From Gemmatimonadota bacterium (GTDB lineage: Bacteria > Gemmatimonadota > Gemmatimonadetes > Longimicrobiales > Gaopeijiaceae), in assembly GCA_028874995.1 (NCBI GenBank), contig JAPPGM010000164.1, forward strand, positions 13,998 through 46,667: a stretch of 32,670 bases of DNA, written 5' to 3'. Shown here in pieces: positions 1 through 7,965 of the stretch. Numbering within the stretch: position 1 is the stretch's first letter; every line of letters starts with the position of its first letter. A model generated the notes under the pieces. That model had not been told where the DNA came from and searched no databases. It saw only the letters and a program-made list of their open reading frames with translations. The position numbers and the translations under genes were made by a program.

Positions 1-231
1 CAGCTCGCGCTCCTCCTCGAAGATCTTCACGTGCGGCGAGCCCGTGCGCGCGGTCACGTTCCAGTCGATGCCCCGGATGTCGTCCCCGTACTGGTACTCG
101 CGCACCTCGGCGAAGCTCATCCCCCGCCCCTTGAATACGGAGTGGTACTCGCCCGAGAACACCTCGTTCACGAGACCGCGCGTGGTGATCTCGATCCAGC
201 GGACCTGCTTGAGGATCTCGCGGGGAATCAT
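1..231 (-). CDS. DUF58 domain protein, N-terminal part (runs off left edge)
   Basis: The 77 codons seen begin M-I-P-R-E-I-L-K-Q-V-R and include the FKGRGMSFAEVREYQYGDD block and GIDWNVTARTG, which are typical of the start of DUF58 proteins. DUF58 proteins are von Willebrand-like proteins usually encoded beside MoxR ATPases. The family is thought to bind metal through a MIDAS-like site further downstream, but that part lies outside the window. The ATG at 231 follows the MoxR stop codon by 22 bases on the same strand, so the two genes are almost certainly one operon, and the MoxR ATPase probably acts on this protein. No strong ribosome binding site is visible before the ATG. The function of such pairs in this lineage is unknown; assembly or activation of envelope complexes is a common guess. 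Confidence 0.9.
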   Translation of the reverse strand, partial: MIPREILKQVRWIEITTRGLVNEVFSGEYHSVFKGRGMSFAEVREYQYGDDIRGIDWNVTARTGSPHVKIFEEEREL

Positions 232-253
232 CGTCCGGCGGCGCCCCCGTCCC

Positions 254-1243
254 CTACGGAACCTCGACCGTGTCCAGCACGCGCGTCACCACATCCTCCG
301 TCGTCATCTCCTCCGCCTCGGCCTCGTAGGTGAGGATGACCCGGTGCCTGAGCACGTCCATCGCAACCGAACGCACGTCCTCCGGCGTCACATAGCCCCG
401 ATGCCGCAGAAACGCATGCGCCCGCGCCGTCCTGGCCAGACAGATCGTCGCCCGCGGCGACCCCCCGAACGCTATCAGCGGCTCCAACTCCTTCAGCCCG
501 CTCTCGCGCGGTTCACGGGTGGCGAAGACCAGGTCGACGATGTACCGCTCGACCTTGCTGTCCATGTAGATCGTCTCGACGGCCTCGCGCGCCGTCAGTA
601 TCTCCTCGGGCGTCACCACCGGCTCGGCGCTGGGCTCCGGCCCGGTGCTCATCCGCCGCATGATCTCCAGCTCATCGTCCCTGTCCGGATATACCACCGA
701 CAGCTTCAGCATGAACCGGTCCACCTGCGCCTCGGGAAGCGGATACGTCCCCTCCTGCTCGATCGGGTTCTGGGTGGCGAGCACCAGGAAGGGCGACGGC
801 AGCTGGAAGGTGTTCTCGCCGATCGTGACCGTGCGTTCCTGCATGGCCTCGAGGAGCGCCGACTGGACCTTGGCGGGTGACCGGTTGATCTCGTCGGCCA
901 GGATCACGTTCGCAAAGATCGGCCCCTTGCGGGTCTCGAACTCGGTCTTGCGGGGATCGTAGATGAGGGTGCCGATCAGGTCCGCCGGGAGCAGGTCCGG
1001 GGTGAACTGAATCCGCTGGAACGAGGTCCGGATCGCGTCGGCCAGGGTGCGAATCGTGAGCGTCTTGGCGAGTCCGGGGACGCCCTCCATGAGGACGTGT
1101 CCGTCGGAGAGCAGTCCGATCAGCAGCCGTTCGACCATCGCCTTCTGGCCCACGATCACGCGTCCCACCTCGTCGAGGAGACGGTCCACGAAGCCGCTGG
1201 TCTCGCGGATCCTCGCCTGTATGACTTCGATGTCTCGGTTCAT
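254..1243 (-). CDS. MoxR-family AAA+ ATPase
   Basis: This is a 329-residue MoxR-type AAA+ ATPase, normal in length for the family. Counting from the ATG at 1243, the Walker A motif GVPGLAKT is at about 54-61, the Walker B VILADE at about 113-118 followed by the MoxR-typical INRSPAKVQSALLEAMQE, and the sensor LATQNP at about 155-160. MoxR proteins use ATP hydrolysis as chaperones that help load cofactors or assemble complexes with vWA or DUF58 partners, and such a partner follows directly. An in-frame TTG at 1282 would add 13 residues, but the ATG at 1243 has AAGG a few bases upstream and gives the usual MoxR N-terminus, so it is preferred. The gene is divergent from the propeller gene at 1393, and the 149-base gap must hold both promoters. 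Confidence 0.95.
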   Translation of the reverse strand: MNRDIEVIQARIRETSGFVDRLLDEVGRVIVGQKAMVERLLIGLLSDGHVLMEGVPGLAKTLTIRTLADAIRTSFQRIQFTPDLLPADLIGTLIYDPRKTEFETRKGPIFANVILADEINRSPAKVQSALLEAMQERTVTIGENTFQLPSPFLVLATQNPIEQEGTYPLPEAQVDRFMLKLSVVYPDRDDELEIMRRMSTGPEPSAEPVVTPEEILTAREAVETIYMDSKVERYIVDLVFATREPRESGLKELEPLIAFGGSPRATICLARTARAHAFLRHRGYVTPEDVRSVAMDVLRHRVILTYEAEAEEMTTEDVVTRVLDTVEVP

Positions 1244-1392
1244 GCCTGCCTTGGGTATGGGGTTGTGGTTGAAAGGGTTCAAGTCGTCCGACAGGCAATA
1301 TTAATGGATGGACCTCACATCGGAACGGTTGCCGGGAGCGTCAGGGTATCTATGTTGGCGTCACCCAATCCCCCCGAGCCGGAGGTTCAACC

Positions 1393-2649
1393 ATGTGTTC
1401 TCCCGCCTTTTCGTGCCTCCCGAGCTCCTGCGGCCGCGACCGCCGGAACGCCGTCCGCTCCCTCATGACCCTCGTGGTGGCGCCGGCGTTGGCCGCATGT
1501 GGCGCCGACCCGGGGTCCGAACCGGGAATGGTTGTGGAAGACAGCGCGGGGGTGCGGATCGTACAACACACCGGAACACCGGATGTCGAACCCCCCTTCT
1601 CCTTCGCGCCGGAACCGGTGTACCGCCACGGCGACGACCCGGATGACCAGATGTTCGCGGGCATCTGGAACGGCATCCTGCTCGGCGACGGGAGCGCCGC
1701 GATCTTCGATGCCGGAAGTTCGGAGATCGTGCTCCTGAACCCCGACGGCAGCTTCCTCTCCGTCCTGGCGCCTGCGGGGCAGGGCCCCGGGGAAGTGGGA
1801 ATGGTGACATGGATGACCGGGGTGGGACGGGACAGCATTCTCGTCGAAGACATCGCCAACGGGCGGTTCACGTTTTTTGTCGACGGTGCCGTCGCCCGCA
1901 TCGTAAGCACCCAAGGCCCGGTCAGCGAAGGTCTGAGCACGCATGGCATGGACGCTTCCGGGCGGATGCTGATGTCGTCCTCGTCGTACCGGCGCGGCTT
2001 CCCGGACGAGTGGCTGCCCGGCTACATGGTCCGCTTCGACCTGGAAACCGAAACTGCCGACACCGTGGCCACATTCGACTGGGTGCCGTTCCGCCCACCG
2101 GACGGCACTCCCGAAAACCCGTTCTCGCACGTCGGCATCGTGGTCGCGGCCGGGGGCGAATTCCTGTACGGGCGTACCGATACGCCGGAGTTGATCTGGC
2201 GCAGGCCGGACGGGTCGATCCGGCAGATCGTTCGCTGGGAGCCCGACCGGGTCTACCCCACCGAAGAGCACTGGGACCTGTTCGCGGCCGACCTGCGCGA
2301 GACCGCGCCCGAGTACAATCCCCAGGCGCGGACCGAAGAGGCCATCGAGAAGCTCGTCACAGACATGCTGGCGCGGTACAGACTGGTTCCCGACGAAGCG
2401 CTGCCCCTCTTCACCCTGCCCGTCACGGACGACACGGGACGTGTCTGGCTCGGCGAGTTCACTGTGGCTTCCGACCGGGGTGCCGCGCCGTCCTACACGG
2501 TATTCTCACCTGAAGGGCACTGGCTCGGGATCCTGGATGTGCCCGACGGGATGCGCGTCCTGGACGTGGCCGGGGAACGGGTCCTCGGCGTGATCAAGGA
2601 CGAGATGGATGTGGAGAGCGTGGTGGTGTGGGAGTTGGTGGGGTCGTGA
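1393..2649 (+). CDS. six-bladed beta-propeller lipoprotein, copy 1
   Basis: This 418-residue secreted protein has a basic n-region (RDRR), a hydrophobic stretch and a lipobox ending LAAC with the cysteine at residue 36. The family signature EDSAGVRIV follows at 49-57 and the propeller loop GQGPGE at 129-134. Repeated V-x-x-L-D-G-x-A-x-I-F-D type strand pairs follow, and the protein ends in E-S-V-V-V-W-E-L, as in its neighbours. Such proteins are annotated as 6-bladed beta-propeller (NHL/TolB-like) proteins; no substrate is known. They are expected to be anchored to a membrane through the lipidated cysteine. The ATG follows GGAGG by seven bases. It is the first of four tandem copies and shares about half of its residues with the next ones. 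Confidence 0.85.
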   Translation: MCSPAFSCLPSSCGRDRRNAVRSLMTLVVAPALAACGADPGSEPGMVVEDSAGVRIVQHTGTPDVEPPFSFAPEPVYRHGDDPDDQMFAGIWNGILLGDGSAAIFDAGSSEIVLLNPDGSFLSVLAPAGQGPGEVGMVTWMTGVGRDSILVEDIANGRFTFFVDGAVARIVSTQGPVSEGLSTHGMDASGRMLMSSSSYRRGFPDEWLPGYMVRFDLETETADTVATFDWVPFRPPDGTPENPFSHVGIVVAAGGEFLYGRTDTPELIWRRPDGSIRQIVRWEPDRVYPTEEHWDLFAADLRETAPEYNPQARTEEAIEKLVTDMLARYRLVPDEALPLFTLPVTDDTGRVWLGEFTVASDRGAAPSYTVFSPEGHWLGILDVPDGMRVLDVAGERVLGVIKDEMDVESVVVWELVGS

Positions 2650-2676
2650 CCGGTGGCACACGAACAACCGACTGCA

Positions 2677-2693
2677 GTGTGTATCGTACACAC
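2677..2693. promoter_or_regulatory. 17-bp palindrome, candidate operator before propeller copy 2
   Basis: GTGTGTATCGTACACAC reads as two 7-base inverted arms around three central bases. It lies 18 bases before the ATG at 2712. The same design occurs at 5172-5190 and at 7753-7769, so it is a recurrent candidate protein-binding site rather than a chance hairpin. The binding protein is not known from the sequence; HicB at 7965 is the best local candidate. Confidence 0.6.
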
Positions 2694-2711
2694 CAGTCAA
2701 GGGAGCAGAAA

Positions 2712-3929
2712 ATGACGAGTCGCGTTGGTTCCCCCAACCGCAGTCCCCACCGCGCCTTCCTGGCCGCCGTGCCGACACTGGCGCTCTTCGCCTGCGGCGG
2801 CGACAGCGCCCCGATCGCGGACGCGGTGGTCGAGGACAGCGCGGGGGTGCCGATCATCCAATACGCCCAAGTGCCCGAAGTGGATCCCCCATTTGCGCTC
2901 GCCGACGAGCCGACGTATCGCCACGGAGACGATCCCGACCACTACTCCTTCGGCCGGATCGGCGAAGGACGCCTCTTTCCGGACGGCCGCGCCGCCCTCG
3001 CGGACGTCGCCAACACCGAGGTGATCGTGCTGAGCTCTGACGGCAGCCGACACGATATCCTTGCCAGGGAGGGCCAGGGCCCCGGCGAAATCGACTACGT
3101 GACCGACATGTTCGTGCTGGGGCCGGACAGCCTTCTCATCCTGGACCGGAATCAAGGTCGCTTTTCGCTGTTCGCGAACGGTTCGCTCGCCCACACGGCG
3201 TCCATCGTGGATCTGCGGCGCGCTACCTCGCTCTGGCCGAAGGGAATCGACGCCACCGGCAGGTTCCTCGTCTCCACCGGTTCGTACCGTTCCGGTTTCG
3301 AAGAGGAGTGGCTTTACGGACATCTGGCCCGGTACGATCCGGAGAGCGGCGCGGTCGACACGGTCGCGTCCTACAAGTTCGTGTCGGGAGACTCGAACCC
3401 CATTCCCGGCATGGGACGCGTCATCGTCTCCGGCGGGCAGTTCATCTACGTGCGTTCGGACAACCCCGAGGTCGTCTGGTACCTGGCCGACGGCACGATG
3501 AGGCAGATCGTGCGCTGGCAGCTCGAGCGCCGGTACATGACCGAAGAGTACCTGGCGGGGCTCAAGCCGACCCTCCGGGACAGGCTTCGTTTCGCCAATC
3601 CCGGGATGTCGGACGAACGGCTGGAAGAAGTAACCATGGAGCACATGGCCAGATACGAGGCGGACCTGGGCAATCCCATTTCGCACTTCTCGCCCCCCTT
3701 CGCCGATGGGGAGGGCCGGGTCTGGCTCCCGAAGTTCATTCCGGGCGGCCCCCGCGAGGGTGCCCCGCCCTACACGGTCGTTTCTCCTGATGGGGCATGG
3801 CTGCGGATGGTGGACGGGCCGCCGGGGCTTCGCATTCTGGATGTCGGCTGGGGACGGGTGCTGGGCATCGTGGAAGACGAGATGGGTGCGGAGAGCGTCG
3901 TGGTGTATGAGCTTGTGGATGCCGGCTGA
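2712..3929 (+). CDS. six-bladed beta-propeller lipoprotein, copy 2
   Basis: A 405-residue lipoprotein with a basic start (MTSRVGSPNRSPHR), a hydrophobic core and a lipobox LFAC with the cysteine at residue 28. The motif EDSAGVPII and the GQGPGE loop place it in the same propeller family as its neighbours. The ATG at 2712 was chosen over a start 84 bases upstream because GGGAGCAG lies just before it and it gives a clean signal peptide. That signal peptide matches the one at 5206 almost residue for residue. The 5-prime region, including the palindrome, is also shared with 5206, so these two are recent duplicates. The stop codon is four bases before the next gene, so copies 2 and 3 are probably one transcript. 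The function is unknown; the fold suggests ligand or protein binding at the cell surface. Confidence 0.87.
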   Translation: MTSRVGSPNRSPHRAFLAAVPTLALFACGGDSAPIADAVVEDSAGVPIIQYAQVPEVDPPFALADEPTYRHGDDPDHYSFGRIGEGRLFPDGRAALADVANTEVIVLSSDGSRHDILAREGQGPGEIDYVTDMFVLGPDSLLILDRNQGRFSLFANGSLAHTASIVDLRRATSLWPKGIDATGRFLVSTGSYRSGFEEEWLYGHLARYDPESGAVDTVASYKFVSGDSNPIPGMGRVIVSGGQFIYVRSDNPEVVWYLADGTMRQIVRWQLERRYMTEEYLAGLKPTLRDRLRFANPGMSDERLEEVTMEHMARYEADLGNPISHFSPPFADGEGRVWLPKFIPGGPREGAPPYTVVSPDGAWLRMVDGPPGLRILDVGWGRVLGIVEDEMGAESVVVYELVDAG

Positions 3930-3933
3930 CTTG

Positions 3934-5145
3934 ATGGCTGCATGCTCGAGCCTTCGTGGGCCCGGCCTCGCTCCGCTCCTCGCACTGACTCTCGGCGGAT
4001 GCGGTGACACTTCCGCGCCCACAAGCGGTGCCGACGTCAACATCCGGGACAGTGCGGGCATTCGCATCGTCGAGTACGTGGGAACCCCGTCGCCCCCCAT
4101 GCTCACGCTCGCCGACGAGCCGGTCTACACCCACGGAACCCGCCCCGGCGACTACATGTTTGCGAGCATTGATTCCTGGATGGGAGGCGTGCTGTTCCCG
4201 GACGGCACGGCAGCGGTAAGCGATTGGGAGAACAAGGAGATCGTCATGCTCAGCCGGGACGGGGCCCATCACGACGTCATTGCGAGGGCGGGCGAGGGGC
4301 CGGGCGAGATCGGCTGGTCCGCCCGTCTGTACGCGGGGAGTTCGGGCACTTTCCTTGTGGACGACCGCGGCAATCGGAGGCTAACGCTGTTCGCCGACGG
4401 TGCGCTGGTCCGGACTGTGAGGGTGCCAAGCCCTGGGGAAGGGGCGGACCTGCGCGCTCGAGGCCTCGACGCGGCCACCCAGGTCCTCATGTCATCGGGT
4501 GCGTCCTCCGGCCGCGGCTTCAACGCACCGTGGAAGCCCGGCCACATGGCCCGATTCGACCTTGAGACGCGACGGGCGGACACGGTCGCATCCTTCGACC
4601 ACGTGCGGTCGGAACCGCCGCGCCAGGACGGTAGCCCGTTCTTCCGGCATTTCGGTGTCGTCGGGGCCGCCGGAGGAGAATTCGTCCACGGCCGCAACGA
4701 CATCCCCGAACTCTTCTGGCGGCGCCCGGACGGCTCGGTGCGCCAGATCATGCGCTGGGAACCGGAGTGGACCTATACGACCGAAGAGAGCCGGGAGCGG
4801 TTTCTGACGTGCTGGGAGTCCCTGCTCAGAGACGATCCGAACAGGCCCGAGGCCATCATCGAGATGGACCTGGCACGCTGGCGATTCAATCATGTTGCAC
4901 CGGAACCGTTGTTCACGACCATCTTCGGCGACGACGAAGGCAGGGCTTGGCTATGGCACTGGGAGATGCCCTGCCACAACCGGCTCCGCTTCACCGTGAT
5001 CGGCCCCGATGGTACCTGGTTGGGCGTCTTCGAGCCCCCCGACGGGTTCGATCTGCTGGGTGTCGCCGGGGATCACGCCCTGGTGGTGGTCAAGGACGAG
5101 ACGGATGTGGAGAGCGTCGCGGTGTATGAGCTGGTGGGGTGGTGA
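3934..5145 (+). CDS. six-bladed beta-propeller lipoprotein, copy 3
   Basis: A 403-residue propeller lipoprotein. From the ATG at 3934 the N-terminus is short, with the lipobox LGGC cysteine at residue 23, followed by IRDSAGIRIVEYVG and a GEGPGE loop. An alternative ATG at 3919 would overlap the end of copy 2 and add five residues; both starts lack a strong ribosome binding site, which suggests translational coupling to copy 2. The C-terminus ends E-S-V-A-V-Y-E-L like the other copies. The middle part is more diverged, with a C-W-E-S-L-L segment and an extra M-P-C-H-N-R-L loop. The position in the tandem array suggests shared expression with copies 1, 2 and 4. The ligand is unknown. Confidence 0.83.
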   Translation: MAACSSLRGPGLAPLLALTLGGCGDTSAPTSGADVNIRDSAGIRIVEYVGTPSPPMLTLADEPVYTHGTRPGDYMFASIDSWMGGVLFPDGTAAVSDWENKEIVMLSRDGAHHDVIARAGEGPGEIGWSARLYAGSSGTFLVDDRGNRRLTLFADGALVRTVRVPSPGEGADLRARGLDAATQVLMSSGASSGRGFNAPWKPGHMARFDLETRRADTVASFDHVRSEPPRQDGSPFFRHFGVVGAAGGEFVHGRNDIPELFWRRPDGSVRQIMRWEPEWTYTTEESRERFLTCWESLLRDDPNRPEAIIEMDLARWRFNHVAPEPLFTTIFGDDEGRAWLWHWEMPCHNRLRFTVIGPDGTWLGVFEPPDGFDLLGVAGDHALVVVKDETDVESVAVYELVGW

Positions 5146-5171
5146 GCGGTGCACCGTGGAAGATCAACAAG

Positions 5172-5190
5172 AGTGTGTATTATACACACT
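5172..5190. promoter_or_regulatory. 19-bp perfect palindrome, candidate operator before propeller copy 4
   Basis: AGTGTGTATTATACACACT is a perfect inverted repeat with 9-base arms around one central base. It contains TATTAT and TATACA, either of which could serve as a -10 box. It ends 15 bases before the ATG at 5206, with AAAGGAG between the two. It matches the sites at 2677-2693 and 7753-7769. Confidence 0.65.
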
Positions 5191-5205
5191 GCAAAGGAGC
5201 AGGAA

Positions 5206-6423
5206 ATGACCAGCCGCCCTGAATCCCCCAGCCGCAGTCCGCACCGCATCCTTCTGACGGCGCTGGCGACCTTGGCCCTCTTCGCCTGCGCCGGCGACAC
5301 CACCCAAATCGCGGACGCAGTCGTCCAGGACAGCGCGGGCGTGCGTATCGTCCAGCACACGGGGGCACCTGACGCCGAGCCCCCCTTCGCCTTCGCGCCG
5401 GAACCGGTCTACCGCCACGGGGACAGCCCGGGTGACTACGCGTTCGCGCGCATCTGGAGGGGCATCCTCCTCGGCGACGGGAGCGCGGCGATCTTCGATG
5501 CCGGCAGTTCGGAGGTCGTGCGCCTCAACCCCGACGGCACCTTCCACTCGGTGCTCGCGCCCGCTGGCGAGGGGCCCGGCGAAGTGAGCCGATTGGTGAC
5601 GTCGATGTTTGCGGTGGGACAGGACGGCATTCTGGTCCTGGATTTGGGTCAGACCCGCTCCTCGCTGTTCGTGAACGACGCCCTCGCCCACACGGCGTCC
5701 ATCCTGGACCTCCGGGGCGCCACATCGCTCTGGCCGATGGGAATCGACGACGCCGGCAGGTTCCTCGTCGCCACCAGTTCGTTCCTGCCCGGGTTCGAAG
5801 AGGAATGGCTCTTCGGGCACATGGCCCGGTACGACCCGGAGACCGGGGCGGTCGACACGGTCGGGTCGTACAAGTTCGTGCCGGGAGAGTCGAACCCCGC
5901 TCCCGGTATCGGAGACGTCTTCGTCTCGGGCGGGCAGTTCGTCTACGTGCGGACGGACATCCCCGAGGTCGTCTGGCACTTGGCCGACGGCACGGTGAGA
6001 CAGATCGCGCGCTGGCAGCTCGATCCCCGGTACCTGACCGAGGAAGACCTGGAGGCGATCGAGCCGATCCTCCGGGACAGGTTCCGTTTCGCGAATCCCG
6101 GAGCCTCGGACGAGGAGGTCGAAAGCATGACCAAGCGGAACATGGCCGGACACGAGGCGGACCTGGGCAATCCCATCGAGCACTTCAAGTCCCCGTTCGC
6201 CGATGCGGAGGGCCGGGTCTGGCTCCCCACTTCCATGCCGGGCGTCCCGGGCGAGGGCGTCCCTCCGTATACCGTCATTTCGTCGGAAGGGGAGTGGCTG
6301 GGGACGATGGATGGGCCGGCCGAGCTTCGCATTCTGGATGTCGGTCGGGGACGGGTGCTGGGTATCGTGACGGACGAGATGGGAGTGGAGAGCGTCGTGG
6401 TGTATGACCTCCCTCATCGATGA
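5206..6423 (+). CDS. six-bladed beta-propeller lipoprotein, copy 4 (altered C-terminus)
   Basis: A 405-residue propeller lipoprotein starting MTSRPESPSRSPHR, with lipobox LFAC (cysteine 28), QDSAGVRIVQHTG and a GEGPGE loop. The N-terminal third resembles copy 1 (for example FAPEPVYRHGD and FDAGSSEVV), while the rest resembles copy 2 (for example LRGATSLWPMGID and GLGNPI-type segments). It may therefore be a recombinant between the two. AAAGGAG lies seven bases before the ATG. The last residues differ from all relatives: after V-V-V-Y-D the sequence becomes LPHR and stops. That point, near 6412, is exactly where the remnant of an oppositely oriented ATPase begins, so the 3-prime end was replaced by a rearrangement. 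Only a few residues are lost, so the protein is probably still functional. Confidence 0.86.
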   Translation: MTSRPESPSRSPHRILLTALATLALFACAGDTTQIADAVVQDSAGVRIVQHTGAPDAEPPFAFAPEPVYRHGDSPGDYAFARIWRGILLGDGSAAIFDAGSSEVVRLNPDGTFHSVLAPAGEGPGEVSRLVTSMFAVGQDGILVLDLGQTRSSLFVNDALAHTASILDLRGATSLWPMGIDDAGRFLVATSSFLPGFEEEWLFGHMARYDPETGAVDTVGSYKFVPGESNPAPGIGDVFVSGGQFVYVRTDIPEVVWHLADGTVRQIARWQLDPRYLTEEDLEAIEPILRDRFRFANPGASDEEVESMTKRNMAGHEADLGNPIEHFKSPFADAEGRVWLPTSMPGVPGEGVPPYTVISSEGEWLGTMDGPAELRILDVGRGRVLGIVTDEMGVESVVVYDLPHR

Positions 6424-7168
6424 GCTCGCGCTGGTCGACCGGGTACTGCCGCCGGATGAAGTCCCCGAGAAGAGGAACCGCGAAGGAGTATTTCCCGTGC
6501 CGGTTCCTGAAGACGATCCCCGAGTTGATTAGCGCCGCAAGGATCTGGCTTGCGTGACTGGGGCTGAACCCCTTCACGGGGAGTTCCCTGGAAAGCTCGA
6601 CGATCTCCTGAACGCTGAACTCGGATTCAGGGTCGCCCAGCCTCGACACGACATTCAGAAGATCGCGCTGCCGGTCGGTCACCCTCGACCACCGGCCCGC
6701 AAAGAAACCGCTGTCCAGCTTGGCCGTGATCTCCTTGATCGGGACGCTCGGGTTGCTCGACCCGGTGGTGATCTGCGACACGAAAACGTCGAAGGCCTCA
6801 TGGCAGATGAACTGGATGAAGTACGGGTATCCGGCCGAGTGCTCCTCGATCTGGCGGATGGACTCCTCGGTGAAGGTGGTCGGGCAGTCACCGTCCTGGA
6901 TCGGCTTCACGATCGCCTCACGAACATCGGGTGGATCCAGGCGATTGAGAAAAAGCACGCGGAACATTCGCTCCGAGTAGGTCCTGGCTTCGACCAGCTT
7001 GGGGAAGAGCGTGGGCAGACCGGTCAGCACCAGGAGAAATGGAGCACCCTGTCTCTGGATGGACTGGAACACGTCGAGCATGACCGAGAGCGGGTATTCG
7101 TCCTTTCCGGCGTGGTCCGCCATGTTCTGGGCCTCGTCGTAGGCGAAGACGATTCCCCCGGGCTGGTG
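6413..7168 (-). pseudogene. AAA ATPase remnant, N-terminal half missing
   Basis: Reading from 7168 down, the frame gives GGIVFAYDEAQNM (a Walker B-like block), then LLVLTGLPTLFPKLVEARTY, followed by a winged-helix-like C-terminal half with SPSHASQILAALINSGI and HGKYSFAVPLLGDFIRRQ. These blocks are typical of AAA_16-like ATP-binding proteins found in mobile or defence-type contexts. The Walker A half is absent, because an in-frame stop (7169-7171) and unrelated sequence lie directly upstream. After about R-E-L-I-D-E the frame runs on antisense through the propeller gene, so the native stop codon is lost as well. An ATG at 7123 could start a fragment, but without a P-loop it could not bind ATP normally. 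It is therefore called a pseudogene. Confidence 0.8.
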
Positions 7169-7171
7169 TCA

Positions 7172-7752
7172 TGTCACACGTGATATGTCGTCAGACGGTG
7201 CGGCGGGTGCTGAAAGAGCGCCATCAGACCGTGGCGGCGCGTCGGCGGGGTGATCTCGCCGCGGCGCAATGCCGACTGCGCGGCGGGGATGGAGCGGGTG
7301 CCCGACTGACATTGACGCCAGGCGGGGAGCGGAGTCAATCGAGCCGAGTCGTCCCAATCGAGCATGCGGCTGTCCCTGGATTTGCCGCGGCGGCGGGCGG
7401 GCGGTTTGATCACAGGCCATCCGAGCATCAGCGTCCCAGGTCGTCTGATCACAGGCCGATTCCACCATGTACGGTTTTGGATTCGCGCTCTCGCGGCGTC
7501 GGGGACCGTTTCCACAATGACCCCCAAGGGGCGCTGCAGGGCCTGGACCGTGACGGCAAGGCCGCGTTCTTCACGCGCGAGGGTGCGGTGCTCGGGGGCT
7601 CGCCCCCGTTGCCGGAGGTCACCCGGAAACTGCCGGAGCCCGCCCCCACCCCCCGACCGCCTGTCCAACGGCGCCCCCCGCTTCGTCGACCCCCACCGAA
7701 GGATCGCCTTGGGGACCGTCCGCAAGGAAGCGACTGGCGGAAACAGGCGTGA
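7172..7752. other. gene-poor scar region between ATPase remnant and hicAB
   Basis: About 580 bases hold no gene that could be recognised. Open frames exist on both strands but have composition typical of chance frames in GC-rich DNA (many R, P, G). The only structure seen is a 12-base direct repeat, TGATCACAGGCC, at about 7407-7418 and 7446-7457, offset by 39 bases. The segment around 7500-7620 reads on the plus strand as D-R-D-G-K-A-A-F-F-T-R-E-G, which could be a fragment of an old gene. It probably contains the breakpoint of the event that truncated the ATPase. Confidence 0.4.
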
Positions 7753-7769
7753 GTGTGTATAATACACAC
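7753..7769. promoter_or_regulatory. 17-bp perfect palindrome with embedded TATAAT at hicA start
   Basis: GTGTGTATAATACACAC is a perfect inverted repeat (8-1-8) ending one base before the hicA ATG. A consensus -10 box, TATAAT, occupies 7758-7763 inside it. That spacing predicts transcription starting at or next to the ATG, so the mRNA would be leaderless; no ribosome binding site can fit. Many TA antitoxins repress their own promoter by binding such palindromes, and the HicB here has a ribbon-helix-helix DNA-binding tail. Confidence 0.7.
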
Positions 7770-7770
7770 C

Positions 7771-7965
7771 ATGTCGAGCAGGGAGATCATTCGCAGGCTG
7801 GTCGCGGACGGTTGGTCGCTTCGTAACGTCCGCGGGAGCCACCACCAGTTCGTTCACCTTGACAAACCCGGCCGAGTGACGGTAAAGCACCCCAGCAAGG
7901 ACGTTCCGGTCGGGACCCTGCGCAACATCTACCGACAGGCTCGGTGGAGTTGGGAGGATCGCTGA
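7771..7965 (+). CDS. hicA: HicA-type mRNA interferase toxin
   Basis: A 64-residue protein with the HicA layout: a short helix (SREIIRRLVADGW), then RNVRGSHHQFVH with the conserved GSHHQF at 22-27 that carries the catalytic histidine, a PGRVTVKHP strand and a short final helix. HicA toxins have a double-stranded-RNA-binding-like fold and cleave mRNA without the ribosome; HicB neutralises them. The ATG at 7771 was chosen over an upstream in-frame ATG at 7753 because the latter lies inside the palindrome and would add only CIIHT-type residues. The stop codon overlaps the hicB start by one base. All key residues are present, so the toxin looks active. Confidence 0.92.
   Translation: MSSREIIRRLVADGWSLRNVRGSHHQFVHLDKPGRVTVKHPSKDVPVGTLRNIYRQARWSWEDR

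Noticed and set aside
2697-4106. Long open frame on the minus strand opposite propeller copy 2
   Set aside because: It mirrors the codon structure of the plus-strand gene, is rich in H, R and V typical of antisense frames in GC-rich DNA, and has no recognisable domain.
5164-6417. Long minus-strand frame opposite propeller copy 4
   Set aside because: Antisense shadow of a well-supported lipoprotein gene.
7123-7123. Start of an intact ATPase gene at the ATG here
   Set aside because: Walker B-like sequence continues upstream of this ATG and the Walker A region is missing, so it is an internal methionine of a truncated gene.
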